From: Bordetella parapertussis
GTDB taxonomy: Bacteria > Cyanobacteriota > Cyanobacteriia > PCC-6307 > Cyanobiaceae
DNA length: 18,468 bases
Reading direction: 5' to 3'
Assembly (NCBI GenBank): GCA_943324725.2
Contig: CALPMR020000028.1
Span: forward strand, 1 to 18,468
A program made the translations under genes and the position numbers. Every line of letters starts with the position of its first letter. The stretch's first letter is position 1. The notes beneath the pieces were generated by a model that searched no databases, was not told where the DNA came from, and saw only the letters and a program-made list of their open reading frames with translations. This document shows, piece after piece, positions 1 through 6,356 of the stretch.

Positions 1-78
1 CTGCAGCTGGGTTGGCAGCGGCTGCGCTATCGCTGGCTGAGCCTGCGTCGGCGTGGGGCCGGGCGGACCCGATCCTGA
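1..78 (+). CDS. Possible 3' end of an unidentified gene (partial)
   Basis: Frame 1 is open from the first base of the window to a TGA at 76-78 and would encode an Arg/Trp/Leu-rich tail of 25 residues ending in RRRGAGRTRS. This could be the C-terminus of a gene starting outside the window, but 78 bp of open frame in GC-rich DNA is weak evidence. Frame 3 on the same strand and one frame on the opposite strand are open here too, so the assignment is a guess. No function can be given. Confidence 0.22.
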   Translation: MQLGWQRLRYRWLSLRRRGAGRTRS

Positions 79-376
79 TTACTTTCGGCGTCTCAGTGAG
101 CAGGCGGAAGCGGAGGAGGCTGAGCAGCGCCGGTGATGGCTTGGTGGGGTGGCTTGGCGGATGGCGAGGACAGTTGACGGGGTTGCGGAGTCTGAGAGGG
201 ATTGGCGGTAAAGCTGGTGCCACAGCAGCTTGTGCAGGGGATCGGTGGGGGACTGAGCAGCAAGGCTTCAGTCGCTGATCAACGCGGTGGGCCCGGCTGG
301 GTTCGCTGCCCTTCCACAGCCCCCACCGGAGCCAGCCAACCCCGATAAGCTGTTGTACAGGTCGCTGGACACTTCG
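79..376. other. Leader region upstream of the toxin-antitoxin pair; no convincing gene
   Basis: About 300 bp in which open frames exist on both strands, but the translations are low-complexity Arg/Gly/Ala- or Pro-rich and resemble no protein family I know. The antitoxin frame is open upstream to about 287, but homology with YefM begins only at the ATG at 377. The only functional element I can support is the operator-like pair at its right end. Confidence 0.5.
354..371 (+). promoter_or_regulatory. YefM-type operator: TGTACA and TGGACA boxes
   Basis: TGTACA lies at 354-359 and the one-mismatch copy TGGACA at 366-371. Their centres are exactly 12 bp apart and the second box ends 5 bp before the antitoxin ATG at 377. 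In E. coli, the YefM-YoeB operator consists of a long and a short inverted repeat, each with a TGTACA core; from memory they are also 12 bp apart centre to centre. The match suggests autoregulation of this operon by the antitoxin and the toxin-antitoxin complex. The boxes are read directly; the function is inferred. Confidence 0.6.
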
Positions 377-670
377 ATGCAGGTCGTGAGCTTTACGGAG
401 GCACGGGAGGGCTTCCGAGCGCTGCTCGACCGGGTCGAGGCGGATGCGGACGTGACGGTGATCTCACGGCGCAATGCCCAGAGCGCGGTGGTGATGTCGC
501 TCGACACCTACAACAGCCTGATGGAGACGATCCATCTGCTGCGCTCTCCCGCCAATGCCGCCCGTCTGCAGCTCTCCCTGGCGCAGGCTGAACGCGGCGA
601 TCTTGTCAGCCAGGAGCTGATCACCGCGGAGTCGGAACAAGAGCGTTCCGTATGCAAGGGAGAAGCGTGA
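377..670 (+). CDS. yefM: Type II antitoxin, YefM / Phd-YefM family
   Basis: A 97-residue protein starting MQVVSFTEAREGFRALLDRV and containing VVMSLDTYNSLMETIHLLRS-PANA, which aligns almost residue by residue with E. coli YefM. The N-terminal Phd/YefM fold (about residues 1-55) dimerises and binds the operator. The segment from about residue 55 onward wraps the toxin and blocks its active site. The ATG at 377 is chosen because family homology starts there and the operator boxes lie immediately upstream. E. coli YefM has about 83 residues, so this protein carries an extra tail (ERSVCKGEA) that falls inside a 17-bp direct-repeat tract. The toxin gene follows after 26 bp. Regulation is expected to be autorepression. 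Family assignment is firm. Confidence 0.93.
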   Translation: MQVVSFTEAREGFRALLDRVEADADVTVISRRNAQSAVVMSLDTYNSLMETIHLLRSPANAARLQLSLAQAERGDLVSQELITAESEQERSVCKGEA

Positions 671-700
671 TCAAGAGCGAAGCGTGAACAAGACCGATGC
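633..700 (+). repeat. Imperfect 17-bp tandem repeats across the antitoxin tail and the TA gap
   Basis: Two adjacent units, GTGATCAAGAGCGAAGC (667-683) and GTGAACAAGACCGATGC (684-700), match at 14 of 17 positions. A third, GTATGCAAGGGAGAAGC (650-666), matches the first at 12 of 17, and a weaker relative lies at about 633-649. The tract encodes the last residues of the antitoxin, spans its stop codon and reaches the toxin start codon. It probably arose by slippage duplication. The core resembles the 15-bp repeats at 1037-1126. Confidence 0.6.
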
Positions 701-960
701 CTGAGCGCCTGGCCTGGACTGCCGCGGCCTGGGAGGACTACGTCTACTGGCAGGGGCAGGACCGCCGGCAATTGCGGCGCATCAACCAGCTGGTTCAGGC
801 CTGCCTGCGGGATCCATTCATCGGCATCGGCAAGCCGGAACCCCTACGCGCCAACCTGGCGGGCTGCTGGTCACGCCGCATTGATGACAGTCATCGTCTC
901 GTCTATCGATTGGAGGATGATCTGCTGGTGATCATCGCCTGCCGTTATCACTACAGTTGA
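697..960 (+). CDS. yoeB: Type II toxin, YoeB / Txe family mRNA endoribonuclease
   Basis: An 87-residue protein, the usual YoeB length, with the family hallmarks in order: an N-terminal W-x4-WEDYVYWQ segment (residues 7-19), FIGIGKPEPL (41-50), CWSRRI and HRLVYR (57-71), and the terminal ACRYHYS. By alignment with E. coli YoeB the catalytic residues are E48, R67 and H85, with Y86 beside them; all are present, so the enzyme should be active. Known family members bind the 50S A site and cleave mRNA during translation when the antitoxin is lost. It lies 26 bp downstream of the antitoxin, presumably co-transcribed and repressed through the upstream boxes. The next 170 bp hold no gene. Confidence 0.94.
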   Translation: MPERLAWTAAAWEDYVYWQGQDRRQLRRINQLVQACLRDPFIGIGKPEPLRANLAGCWSRRIDDSHRLVYRLEDDLLVIIACRYHYS

Positions 961-1036
961 GCTCCTCGCTGAGCCAAGCGCGAAGCCAGATCCTCCTCAA
1001 CAGACCACTGCTCGTTCGGGCCCCATCAACGCCGCC

Positions 1037-1126
1037 ATGATCCGGTCTTTCATGGACAGTACAGTTATGGACAAGGCAGTTGGGGACAAGATTGTTATGG
1101 ACAAGACCGTCATGGGCAGGATCGCC
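1037..1126 (+). repeat. Six degenerate 15-bp tandem repeats
   Basis: Six consecutive 15-bp units start at 1037, 1052, 1067, 1082, 1097 and 1112. Units two to five are ATGGACAGTACAGTT, ATGGACAAGGCAGTT, GGGGACAAGATTGTT and ATGGACAAGACCGTC; the two outer units are more diverged. Because 15 is a multiple of three, the tract is open and gives a pentapeptide repeat (MDKxV) in a 47-codon ORF from the ATG at 1037 to the TGA at 1180. That ORF has no ribosome binding site and runs into the end of the UDG gene, so I do not call it a gene. The repeats end 4 bp from the UDG stop codon. Confidence 0.8.
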
Positions 1127-1130
1127 AAGG

Positions 1131-1886
1131 TCACCCCTGCCCTGCCGCCAGTTCATCCAGGCGGCGGCGAAGCAGCCTGAAATCCTGCAGGGTGTGCCAT
1201 TTCGGGCTTCCTTCCTGGCCGGAGGGATTGCGCAGCAGATAGGAAGGATGCAACAGGGGCATCAGCTCGATGTTCTGCAGATTGAGCGACGGGAATTGGC
1301 CTGGTTGCCGATTCGTTGGCGGCGTCTGTTGTTGGGGCTGAGTGGTCTGAGCAGGATGGAGGAGCTGGGGGCGATCCTCCACCAGCTCCAGCCACTGGCC
1401 CCGCAGCCTGGTGATGCCGCCCTTGACGCCCAGCAGCGCCTCCAGGGCCGTGGCGCCCAGCAGAGCGATCAGCTGGGGCCGCTGCAGGGCGATCTGCTGC
1501 TGCAGCCAGGGCCGGCAGGCGGCGATTTCGGCGCGGCTGGGCTTGCGATTGCCCGGCGGCCGGCACTTGATCACATTGGCGATGAACAGGTCGCGCTCGC
1601 TGTCGAGACCAGCCTCAGCCAGCAGCTGCTCCAGCAGCTTTCCGGCCCGGCCGACGAAGGGCAGGCCACTGGCATCCTCTTCGGCGCCGGGAGCCTCGCC
1701 GATCAGCAGCAACCGAGCGGCCGGGTTGCCGCGGCCCACCACCACCTGCTGGCGGGTTTCAGCCAGCCCGCAGTGGTGGCACTGGGCGCAGGCCGCCGCC
1801 AGGCCTGCCAGGGCCGCAGGGGCGCCCTCGGGCAGCAGCGGAGGGGCCCCAGGGCCATCAGCGCAGGTTGTGGGATCCGAGGGCAT
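1131..1886 (-). CDS. Uracil-DNA glycosylase, family 4 (4Fe-4S)
   Basis: A 251-residue protein that should remove uracil from DNA in base excision repair. The active-site motif GEAPG lies at residues 63-67 with the acidic EED just after it, [10 protein letters not shown] follows at 76-85, and the second catalytic motif HPSYLLRN is at 213-220. Four cysteines fit the iron-sulfur cluster of family 4: C36, C39, C108 and C124, with the usual [10 protein letters not shown] around the third. C33 is an extra cysteine. Between the glycosylase core and HPSY sits a Gln/Thr/Pro-rich segment (about residues 171-205) that is longer than in typical members and is probably a disordered insertion. The gene is divergent from the aminotransferase, with a 237-bp shared upstream region in which I see no clear promoter. 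Confidence 0.92.
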   Translation of the reverse strand: MPSDPTTCADGPGAPPLLPEGAPAALAGLAAACAQCHHCGLAETRQQVVVGRGNPAARLLLIGEAPGAEEDASGLPFVGRAGKLLEQLLAEAGLDSERDLFIANVIKCRPPGNRKPSRAEIAACRPWLQQQIALQRPQLIALLGATALEALLGVKGGITRLRGQWLELVEDRPQLLHPAQTTQPQQQTPPTNRQPGQFPSLNLQNIELMPLLHPSYLLRNPSGQEGSPKWHTLQDFRLLRRRLDELAAGQG

Positions 1887-2123
1887 GGCGGAGATGGCAG
1901 TGCAGGCGGGGCAATTCAGGCCATCGCTCTGATCAGGCTGGGCGGTTGGTGCAGGCCGTCCGCGCGGCCTGCCCGGGGCTGGCGGCGATCAGGCGTTGGG
2001 GGCAGCAGGATCGCAGCGACTGGCAGCGGCAGGGACCCGGCCCGATTTGTTGCGCGGCTGAACGTATGGCGGCTCAACCGTGCGTCAGGATGAAATTGTG
2101 ATCCACGCGACGAGTCCGCCACG

Positions 2124-3356
2124 ATGCCGGCCCCGCTGACACCGGTGACGACGGCAGCTCCGTCCTCCCCCAGCACCCCAACCCAACCCCTCAGCCTTGC
2201 CGCCAGGGCTCAGCAGTTGCAACCCTCCCTCACCCTGGCGATCACCGCCAAGGCCAGGCAATTGCGCGCCGAGGGCCGCAACATCTGCAGCCTCAGTGCC
2301 GGCGAACCGGATTTCGATACACCTGCCTTCATCCGCCAGGCCGCCTCGGAAGCCCTGGAGGCGGGTCACACCCGCTACGGCCCGGTGGCCGGCGAGCCCG
2401 CCCTGCGTGAGGCCATCGCCGCCAAGCTCTGCAGCGAAAACGGGCTGCCCGCCAGCGCTGACCAGGTGCTGATCACCAACGGCGGCAAGCAGGCGCTCTA
2501 CAACCTGTTCCAGGTGCTGCTCAACCCCGGCGATGAGCTGCTGCTGCCTTCGCCCTACTGGCTGAGTTACCCGGAGATGGCGGGGCTGGCGGGGGCGCGT
2601 GTCACCGTCCTGCGCAGCGATGCCGCCACCGGCTTCCGGTTGCGGGCCGAGCAGCTGGAGGCGGCGATCACACCGGCCAGTCGCCTGCTGGTGCTCAACA
2701 CCCCTTCCAATCCCACCGGCATGGTGCTCAGCCGCGGCGAATTGGAGGCGATCGCCGCCGTGTTGCGCCGCCATCCCCAGGTGGCGGTGGTCTGCGACGA
2801 GATCTATGAATACCTGCTGGCTCCCGGCCACAGCCATCACAGCCTGGCGGCGGTGGCGCCGGATCTGGCCGATCGGGTGTTCATCGTCAACGGCTTCGCC
2901 AAGGGCTGGGCGATGACCGGCTGGCGGATCGGCTGGCTGGCCGGCCCTCGCCATGTGGTGGCCGCCGCCAGTGCCCTGCAGAGCCAGAGCACCAGCAATG
3001 TCTGCAGCTTCGCCCAGTTCGGCGCCCTGGCGGCGATCAGCGGCTCCCGCGACTGCGTGCGGACGATGGCGGAGCATTTCAACCAGCGTCGCTCGTTGCT
3101 CAGCCAGGGCCTGATGGCGATGGAGGGCATCCGCCTGCTGGCACCGGAAGGGGCGTTTTACGCCTTCCCGGATGTGAGCGCCTGGGGGCTCGATTCGATG
3201 ACCCTCTGCAACCGCCTGCTCGATGAGGTGGGCCTGGCGGTGGTGCCGGGCGTGGCCTTCGGCGACGATCGCTGCATCCGCCTCTCCTGCGCGGCCTCAC
3301 CGGCCACGATCGAGGACGGCCTGGAGCGTCTGGCGCGCTTTCACGCCACCCTGTGA
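2124..3356 (+). CDS. Class I/II pyridoxal-phosphate aminotransferase (aspartate aminotransferase type)
   Basis: A 410-residue fold-type I aminotransferase of the AspC/AspB (subgroup Ibeta) kind, expected to interconvert aspartate and oxaloacetate with 2-oxoglutarate/glutamate. Visible motifs include SLSAGEPDFDTP (56-67), TRYGPVAGEPALR (83-95), TNGGKQALYN (118-127), SPYWLSYPEM (143-152, with the cofactor-stacking Trp146), NTPSNPTGM (192-200, Asn196), CDEIYEYL (224-231, Asp225 and Tyr228), and NGFAKGWAMTGWRIGW (256-271), where K260 should form the Schiff base and R268 bind phosphate. R386 in CIRLSCA is the likely carboxylate-binding arginine. The first 23 residues are a Thr/Pro/Ser-rich extension; an internal start cannot be excluded because no Shine-Dalgarno is seen. 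Substrate preference cannot be read from sequence alone. Confidence 0.9.
   Translation: MPAPLTPVTTAAPSSPSTPTQPLSLAARAQQLQPSLTLAITAKARQLRAEGRNICSLSAGEPDFDTPAFIRQAASEALEAGHTRYGPVAGEPALREAIAAKLCSENGLPASADQVLITNGGKQALYNLFQVLLNPGDELLLPSPYWLSYPEMAGLAGARVTVLRSDAATGFRLRAEQLEAAITPASRLLVLNTPSNPTGMVLSRGELEAIAAVLRRHPQVAVVCDEIYEYLLAPGHSHHSLAAVAPDLADRVFIVNGFAKGWAMTGWRIGWLAGPRHVVAAASALQSQSTSNVCSFAQFGALAAISGSRDCVRTMAEHFNQRRSLLSQGLMAMEGIRLLAPEGAFYAFPDVSAWGLDSMTLCNRLLDEVGLAVVPGVAFGDDRCIRLSCAASPATIEDGLERLARFHATL
2748..2755. repeat. HIP1 octamer GCGATCGC
   Basis: A perfect GCGATCGC, the highly iterated palindrome of many cyanobacterial genomes, inside the aminotransferase gene. Confidence 0.75.
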
Positions 3357-3469
3357 TCGTTCTGGTCCCAGCCAGCAGCGAGCCAGGCCCTGCCTGAGGC
3401 CCCGGCTGAGGCCCTGAGCGGCCCTTGCGGCAGGATCAGCCAGGATCACCACCGGACAGGACAGCATCG

Positions 3470-4147
3470 ATGGCCCTGCCCATTCCCCGCAAGCTGGTGG
3501 TGCTCGGCGACAGCGGCGTCTACGGCTGGGGTGACCCCGAACATGGCGGCTGGTGTGAACGGCTGCGGCGCCACTGGATGGGCCTGCCCCAGGGACCGGT
3601 GCTCTACAACCTCGGTGTCCGCGGCGACGGACTGGAGCGGGTCTCGGCTCGCCTGCCCACGGAGGTGGGCTGCCGGGGTGAACTGCGGCGCCAGATCCCC
3701 CAGGGCATCCTGCTGGCGGTGGGGCTCAATGACAGCGCCCGGGTGGGGCGTCCGGACGGCCGCCATCAACTGGATCCCGAGGCTTTCCTGTTTGGCCTGC
3801 AGCAGCTGTTGCGCCAGGCCCGCGCGATCGCGCCGGTGCTGGTGCTGGGGCTGACCCCGATCGATGAGGCGGTGATGCCGCTGGCCGATGTGCTCTGGTA
3901 TCGGCTGGAGACGGTGCGCCATTACGAGGCCCTGCTGGAGGAGGCCTGCCTTGAAGCCGATCTGCCCTTCCTGCCCCTGCTGGAGACCTTCCTGGCCGAT
4001 CCCTATTGGTTGCAGCGCCTCGACAGTGATGGCGTGCATCTCAGCAGCGAGGGCCATGCCCTCGTCTACGACAAGGTGCGCAACTGGCCGGCCCTGCTGC
4101 GCTGGGCCCAGCTGGAAACCCTTGCGCTGGCAAGCCTCTCGGCCTGA
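3470..4147 (+). CDS. GDSL / SGNH-family hydrolase (esterase-like)
   Basis: A 225-residue protein of the SGNH hydrolase fold. Block I is VVLGDSGVYGWGD with candidate nucleophile S15, block II has the glycine of GVRGDGLERV (about 49-58), block III is GLND with N87, and block V is DGVHLSSEGH with D187 and H190, so all four catalytic elements are present. No signal peptide or membrane segment is visible, which points to a cytoplasmic enzyme. The natural ester substrate is unknown. The ATG at 3470 is preferred over an in-frame start at 3425 because the conserved sequence begins right after it. It follows the aminotransferase after 113 bp that include a short direct repeat of CTGAGGCCC, so it may or may not share its transcript. 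Confidence 0.85.
   Translation: MALPIPRKLVVLGDSGVYGWGDPEHGGWCERLRRHWMGLPQGPVLYNLGVRGDGLERVSARLPTEVGCRGELRRQIPQGILLAVGLNDSARVGRPDGRHQLDPEAFLFGLQQLLRQARAIAPVLVLGLTPIDEAVMPLADVLWYRLETVRHYEALLEEACLEADLPFLPLLETFLADPYWLQRLDSDGVHLSSEGHALVYDKVRNWPALLRWAQLETLALASLSA
3824..3831. repeat. HIP1 octamer GCGATCGC
   Basis: A perfect GCGATCGC, extended to the 10-bp palindrome CGCGATCGCG, inside the GDSL hydrolase gene. Confidence 0.75.
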
Positions 4148-4416
4148 GGGTGCCGGCGAACGGATCAGATCAGGGCGGCGATGGCCAGCAGCGCCAGCCG
4201 AATCAGCCTGGCACTGAAAGTGGTACGGGCCAGCGCATAGCGAACTGGACGGGACTTGATGCAGCAGATTTGCAGTTACTGAGGGAGCAGGTGGGAGGAT
4301 TTCGTTCGTAAATGCAAAAGAAGATGGCAAATCAGTAGTTGTCAACACGGAATTTCTGGTTTCTGTAACAATTAATAAAGGCCACTGATTGCGAATTCGG
4401 CGACCGGTGACAAGTT
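4148..4416. other. Intergenic region with AT-rich leader of the sigma-factor gene
   Basis: The left part (4148-4260) is GC-rich like the rest of the window. From about 4265 to 4400 composition drops sharply: only 27 of 80 bases at 4301-4380 are G or C. The AT-rich block holds a plausible -35 (TTGTCA, 4339-4344) and several AT-rich -10 candidates at 4364-4379, but none has ideal spacing. It is the most likely promoter and 5' leader of the sigma-factor gene. On the minus strand the left part encodes a short hydrophobic tail (LIRLALLAIAALI, stop at about 4167) with no usable start codon. Confidence 0.5.
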
Positions 4417-5427
4417 GTGAAACCGCTATCCCGCAGAGTCATGAACCCTGCTCCCCCCAGGACCCACCTCCAGGCCCCTGCTTCTGTTGAGCAGGCAGTC
4501 GCCCCTTCGCTCAGTCAGCGCAACCGGGTTGCCCTGGCCAAGCTCGCCAGCAGTGGCGATGCCCTGATGTGGCGGCGCCAGCGCGATGGCCTGGTGCGCG
4601 ACAACCTGCCTTTGGTCTATGCCATTGCCGGCCGCATGAGCCGCCCGGGCTCTCTGCCTTTCGAGGATCTCAGCCAGGTGGGCAGCCTCGGCCTGCTGCG
4701 CGCGATCGAGGCCTTCCAGCCCAGCAAGGGGCGCAGCCTCAGCAGCTTTGCCGTGCCCTACATCCGCGGAGCGATGCAGCACGAACTCCGGGATCGGCAG
4801 AGCCTGATGAAGATCCCCCGCGAGCTCTGGGAACTGCGGCGCCAGGCCACGCTGCTGCAGGAGCGCTGCCGCCAGGACCGGAGCACCCCCCTGTGCCTCG
4901 GTGCCCTGGCCCGATCCCTGGGCTGTGAGGGGCCGAAACTTCAGGAGGCGATGAGCCTGCAGCACTTCACGGCGATGCGCAGCCTCGACGCCCCCAGCCG
5001 CCAGGCTGCTGGAGCTGACGAGGCCACCACCAGCCTGTTGGAGGTCCTGGCCGATCCCGCCAGCCTCACGCCGGGCGATGCTGCCGCGGCTTCTGGCGCC
5101 GATCCGGCCGAGCGAGACGGGCCGATCAGCGCCCGACGGCAGTGGCTGCGCCAGCAGCTCGCGGCCCTGCCCCAGCTGGAGCTGGCCCTGATCGTCGGCC
5201 ATCTGACCACCGACGCCAGCTGGGTGGACCTGGGGCAGGAACTGGGTCTCCATCCACGCCAGGCCCAGCGCCGCTACCAGGCCGGACTCAGCCGCCTGCA
5301 GCAGCAGGCCAGCCAGTGGTCGGCGGAGGCTGTGGCCACCGTGCAGCCAGACACTCCGGCCAGGCCCCAGGCCCCTGTCCAGACGGAATTCCCTGGCCAG
5401 CCACAGGCTCGATCGAGGCGGAGCTGA
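4417..5427 (+). CDS. RNA polymerase sigma-70 family factor (type III / SigF-like)
   Basis: A 336-residue sigma factor. Region 2 is clear at about residues 58-135: RDNLPLVYAIAGRM, FEDLSQVGSLGLLRAIEAF (82-100), FAVPYIRGAMQHELRDR (111-127) and MKIPRELWEL, the arrangement of group 3 factors such as cyanobacterial SigF. Region 3 follows at about 140-190. A 50-residue Ala/Asp-rich linker leads to a divergent region 4 (about 240-297), where SWVDLGQELGLHPRQAQRR is the probable helix-turn-helix for the -35 element. The last 40 residues are Pro/Gln-rich and probably disordered. The GTG at 4417 has a GGTGA 6 bp upstream; the ATG at 4441 is the alternative. The AT-rich leader suggests regulated expression. 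In Synechocystis SigF controls pilus and motility genes; whether that applies here is unknown. Confidence 0.87.
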   Translation: MKPLSRRVMNPAPPRTHLQAPASVEQAVAPSLSQRNRVALAKLASSGDALMWRRQRDGLVRDNLPLVYAIAGRMSRPGSLPFEDLSQVGSLGLLRAIEAFQPSKGRSLSSFAVPYIRGAMQHELRDRQSLMKIPRELWELRRQATLLQERCRQDRSTPLCLGALARSLGCEGPKLQEAMSLQHFTAMRSLDAPSRQAAGADEATTSLLEVLADPASLTPGDAAAASGADPAERDGPISARRQWLRQQLAALPQLELALIVGHLTTDASWVDLGQELGLHPRQAQRRYQAGLSRLQQQASQWSAEAVATVQPDTPARPQAPVQTEFPGQPQARSRRS

Positions 5428-5447
5428 CTGTCCAGGCGGCAGCTGTC

Positions 5448-5487
5448 GGCCAGGAGGCAATCCCGCCCCGAGGGCTGCCTCCTGGCC
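5448..5487 (+). terminator. 12-bp perfect inverted repeat after the sigma-factor gene
   Basis: The arms GGCCAGGAGGCA (5448-5459) and TGCCTCCTGGCC (5476-5487) pair perfectly across a 16-nt loop, starting 21 bp after the sigma stop codon. The hairpin would be very stable, but no run of T follows, so it is a terminator or 3'-end stabiliser rather than a textbook intrinsic terminator. Its last four bases (GGCC) are shared with the next inverted repeat. Confidence 0.6.
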
Positions 5488-5522
5488 TGATTCCCCTTGC
5501 CTCAGCCCAGGGAAATCAGGCC
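5484..5522 (-). terminator. Second inverted repeat overlapping the DUF92 stop codon
   Basis: The arms GGCCTGATT (5484-5492) and AATCAGGCC (5514-5522) pair perfectly. After one mismatch, CCCT and AGGG inside can extend the stem. The right arm is part of the last codons of the DUF92 gene, whose TGA lies at 5502-5504. It overlaps the neighbouring 12-bp hairpin at GGCC, so the two structures compete on the same transcript. It is probably part of a bidirectional termination region between convergent genes. Confidence 0.5.
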
Positions 5523-6263
5523 GAGGGCCGTCGGGATCATCGCCAGTGCGGCGGCCAGAAACGTCTGCAGCCCATTGACCAGCTCATTGCTCAGCCAGTG
5601 CCAGCGGCGCTGCAGCGTGGCGCCGATCAGGCTTTCCAGGAGGGTGGCCAGCAAGCCCACGGCGGTCACCCACAGGGCGGCTTGCCAGCCGCTGATCACG
5701 CCCAGGGCCAGCATCACCAGGGCCATCAGGGTGCTGCCGGCCAGGCTGGCGGCGGTGCCCTCCAGGCTGATCGCCCCTTCCGTCCCCGGTGCCACGGCCT
5801 GCAGGCTGGTGATCAGCACGGTCTGGCGGCCCCAGCGCTTGCCGATCTCGCTGCCGCAGGTGTCCGCCAACTTGGCGGCGAAACTGGCGGCGAAACCCAG
5901 CAGCAGCAGCTGTTGCCAGGGCGCTGAGGCCGCCGGCGTCGCCAGGGCCAGCACCGTGCCCACCAGGGCCGAACCCCAGACATTTTCAGGCCCGCGCCGG
6001 CCGCCGCGGGCCTCCGCCAGGCCGCTGCTCTGTTTGCGGCGAAAACCCAGCCGGGTGACCAGAGACCCCAGCGCCAGGTAAGCCACCACCGCCAGCCAAC
6101 CGGGCCAGCCCAGCGTTCCCCAGAGCAGGGTGCCCAGCACACCGGCATGGATCCAGCCGGAACGGGTGAGCAGGGGCAACCGTTGCGCCAGGCTGATCAG
6201 GGCCCCGTTGAGCAGCAGGGCCGTCAACCAGTGAACGCTGTCCTGGGGCGGCAGCTGCAGCAC
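5502..6263 (-). CDS. DUF92 / VTE6-like integral membrane protein (candidate phytyl-phosphate kinase)
   Basis: A 253-residue membrane protein with about six hydrophobic segments (near residues 12-30, 36-70, 97-130, 172-190, 194-212 and 233-250). Conserved DUF92 (TIGR00297) motifs are RGGRRGPENVWGSA (86-99), KLADTCGSEIG (131-141), GTEGAISLEGT (160-170) and LSNELVNGLQT (224-234). The Arabidopsis member VTE6 and its cyanobacterial homologue convert phytyl phosphate to phytyl diphosphate, salvaging phytol from chlorophyll breakdown for tocopherol or chlorophyll synthesis. That activity is a family-based inference. The start is a GTG at 6263; no ATG occurs close upstream in frame. The gene converges on the sigma factor. 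Confidence 0.82.
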   Translation of the reverse strand: MLQLPPQDSVHWLTALLLNGALISLAQRLPLLTRSGWIHAGVLGTLLWGTLGWPGWLAVVAYLALGSLVTRLGFRRKQSSGLAEARGGRRGPENVWGSALVGTVLALATPAASAPWQQLLLLGFAASFAAKLADTCGSEIGKRWGRQTVLITSLQAVAPGTEGAISLEGTAASLAGSTLMALVMLALGVISGWQAALWVTAVGLLATLLESLIGATLQRRWHWLSNELVNGLQTFLAAALAMIPTALGLISLG

Positions 6264-6356
6264 GTCGATGGCTCTCGTGTTGCACAGATCTAAGACAGGC
6301 CGCCGCTGGTGCGAGTGGCCCCGGATAATGGCGCCATCGGTTCTCGATGCGGCGCC

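Noticed and set aside
12..278. 88-codon plus-strand ORF at the left edge
   Set aside because: Its translation is low-complexity Arg/Gly/Ala, it has no ribosome binding site and other frames are equally open, as expected by chance in GC-rich DNA.
1080..2093. 337-codon plus-strand ORF
   Set aside because: It is the antisense shadow of the UDG gene, which carries clear catalytic motifs; the plus-strand product is Gln/Ala/Gly filler.
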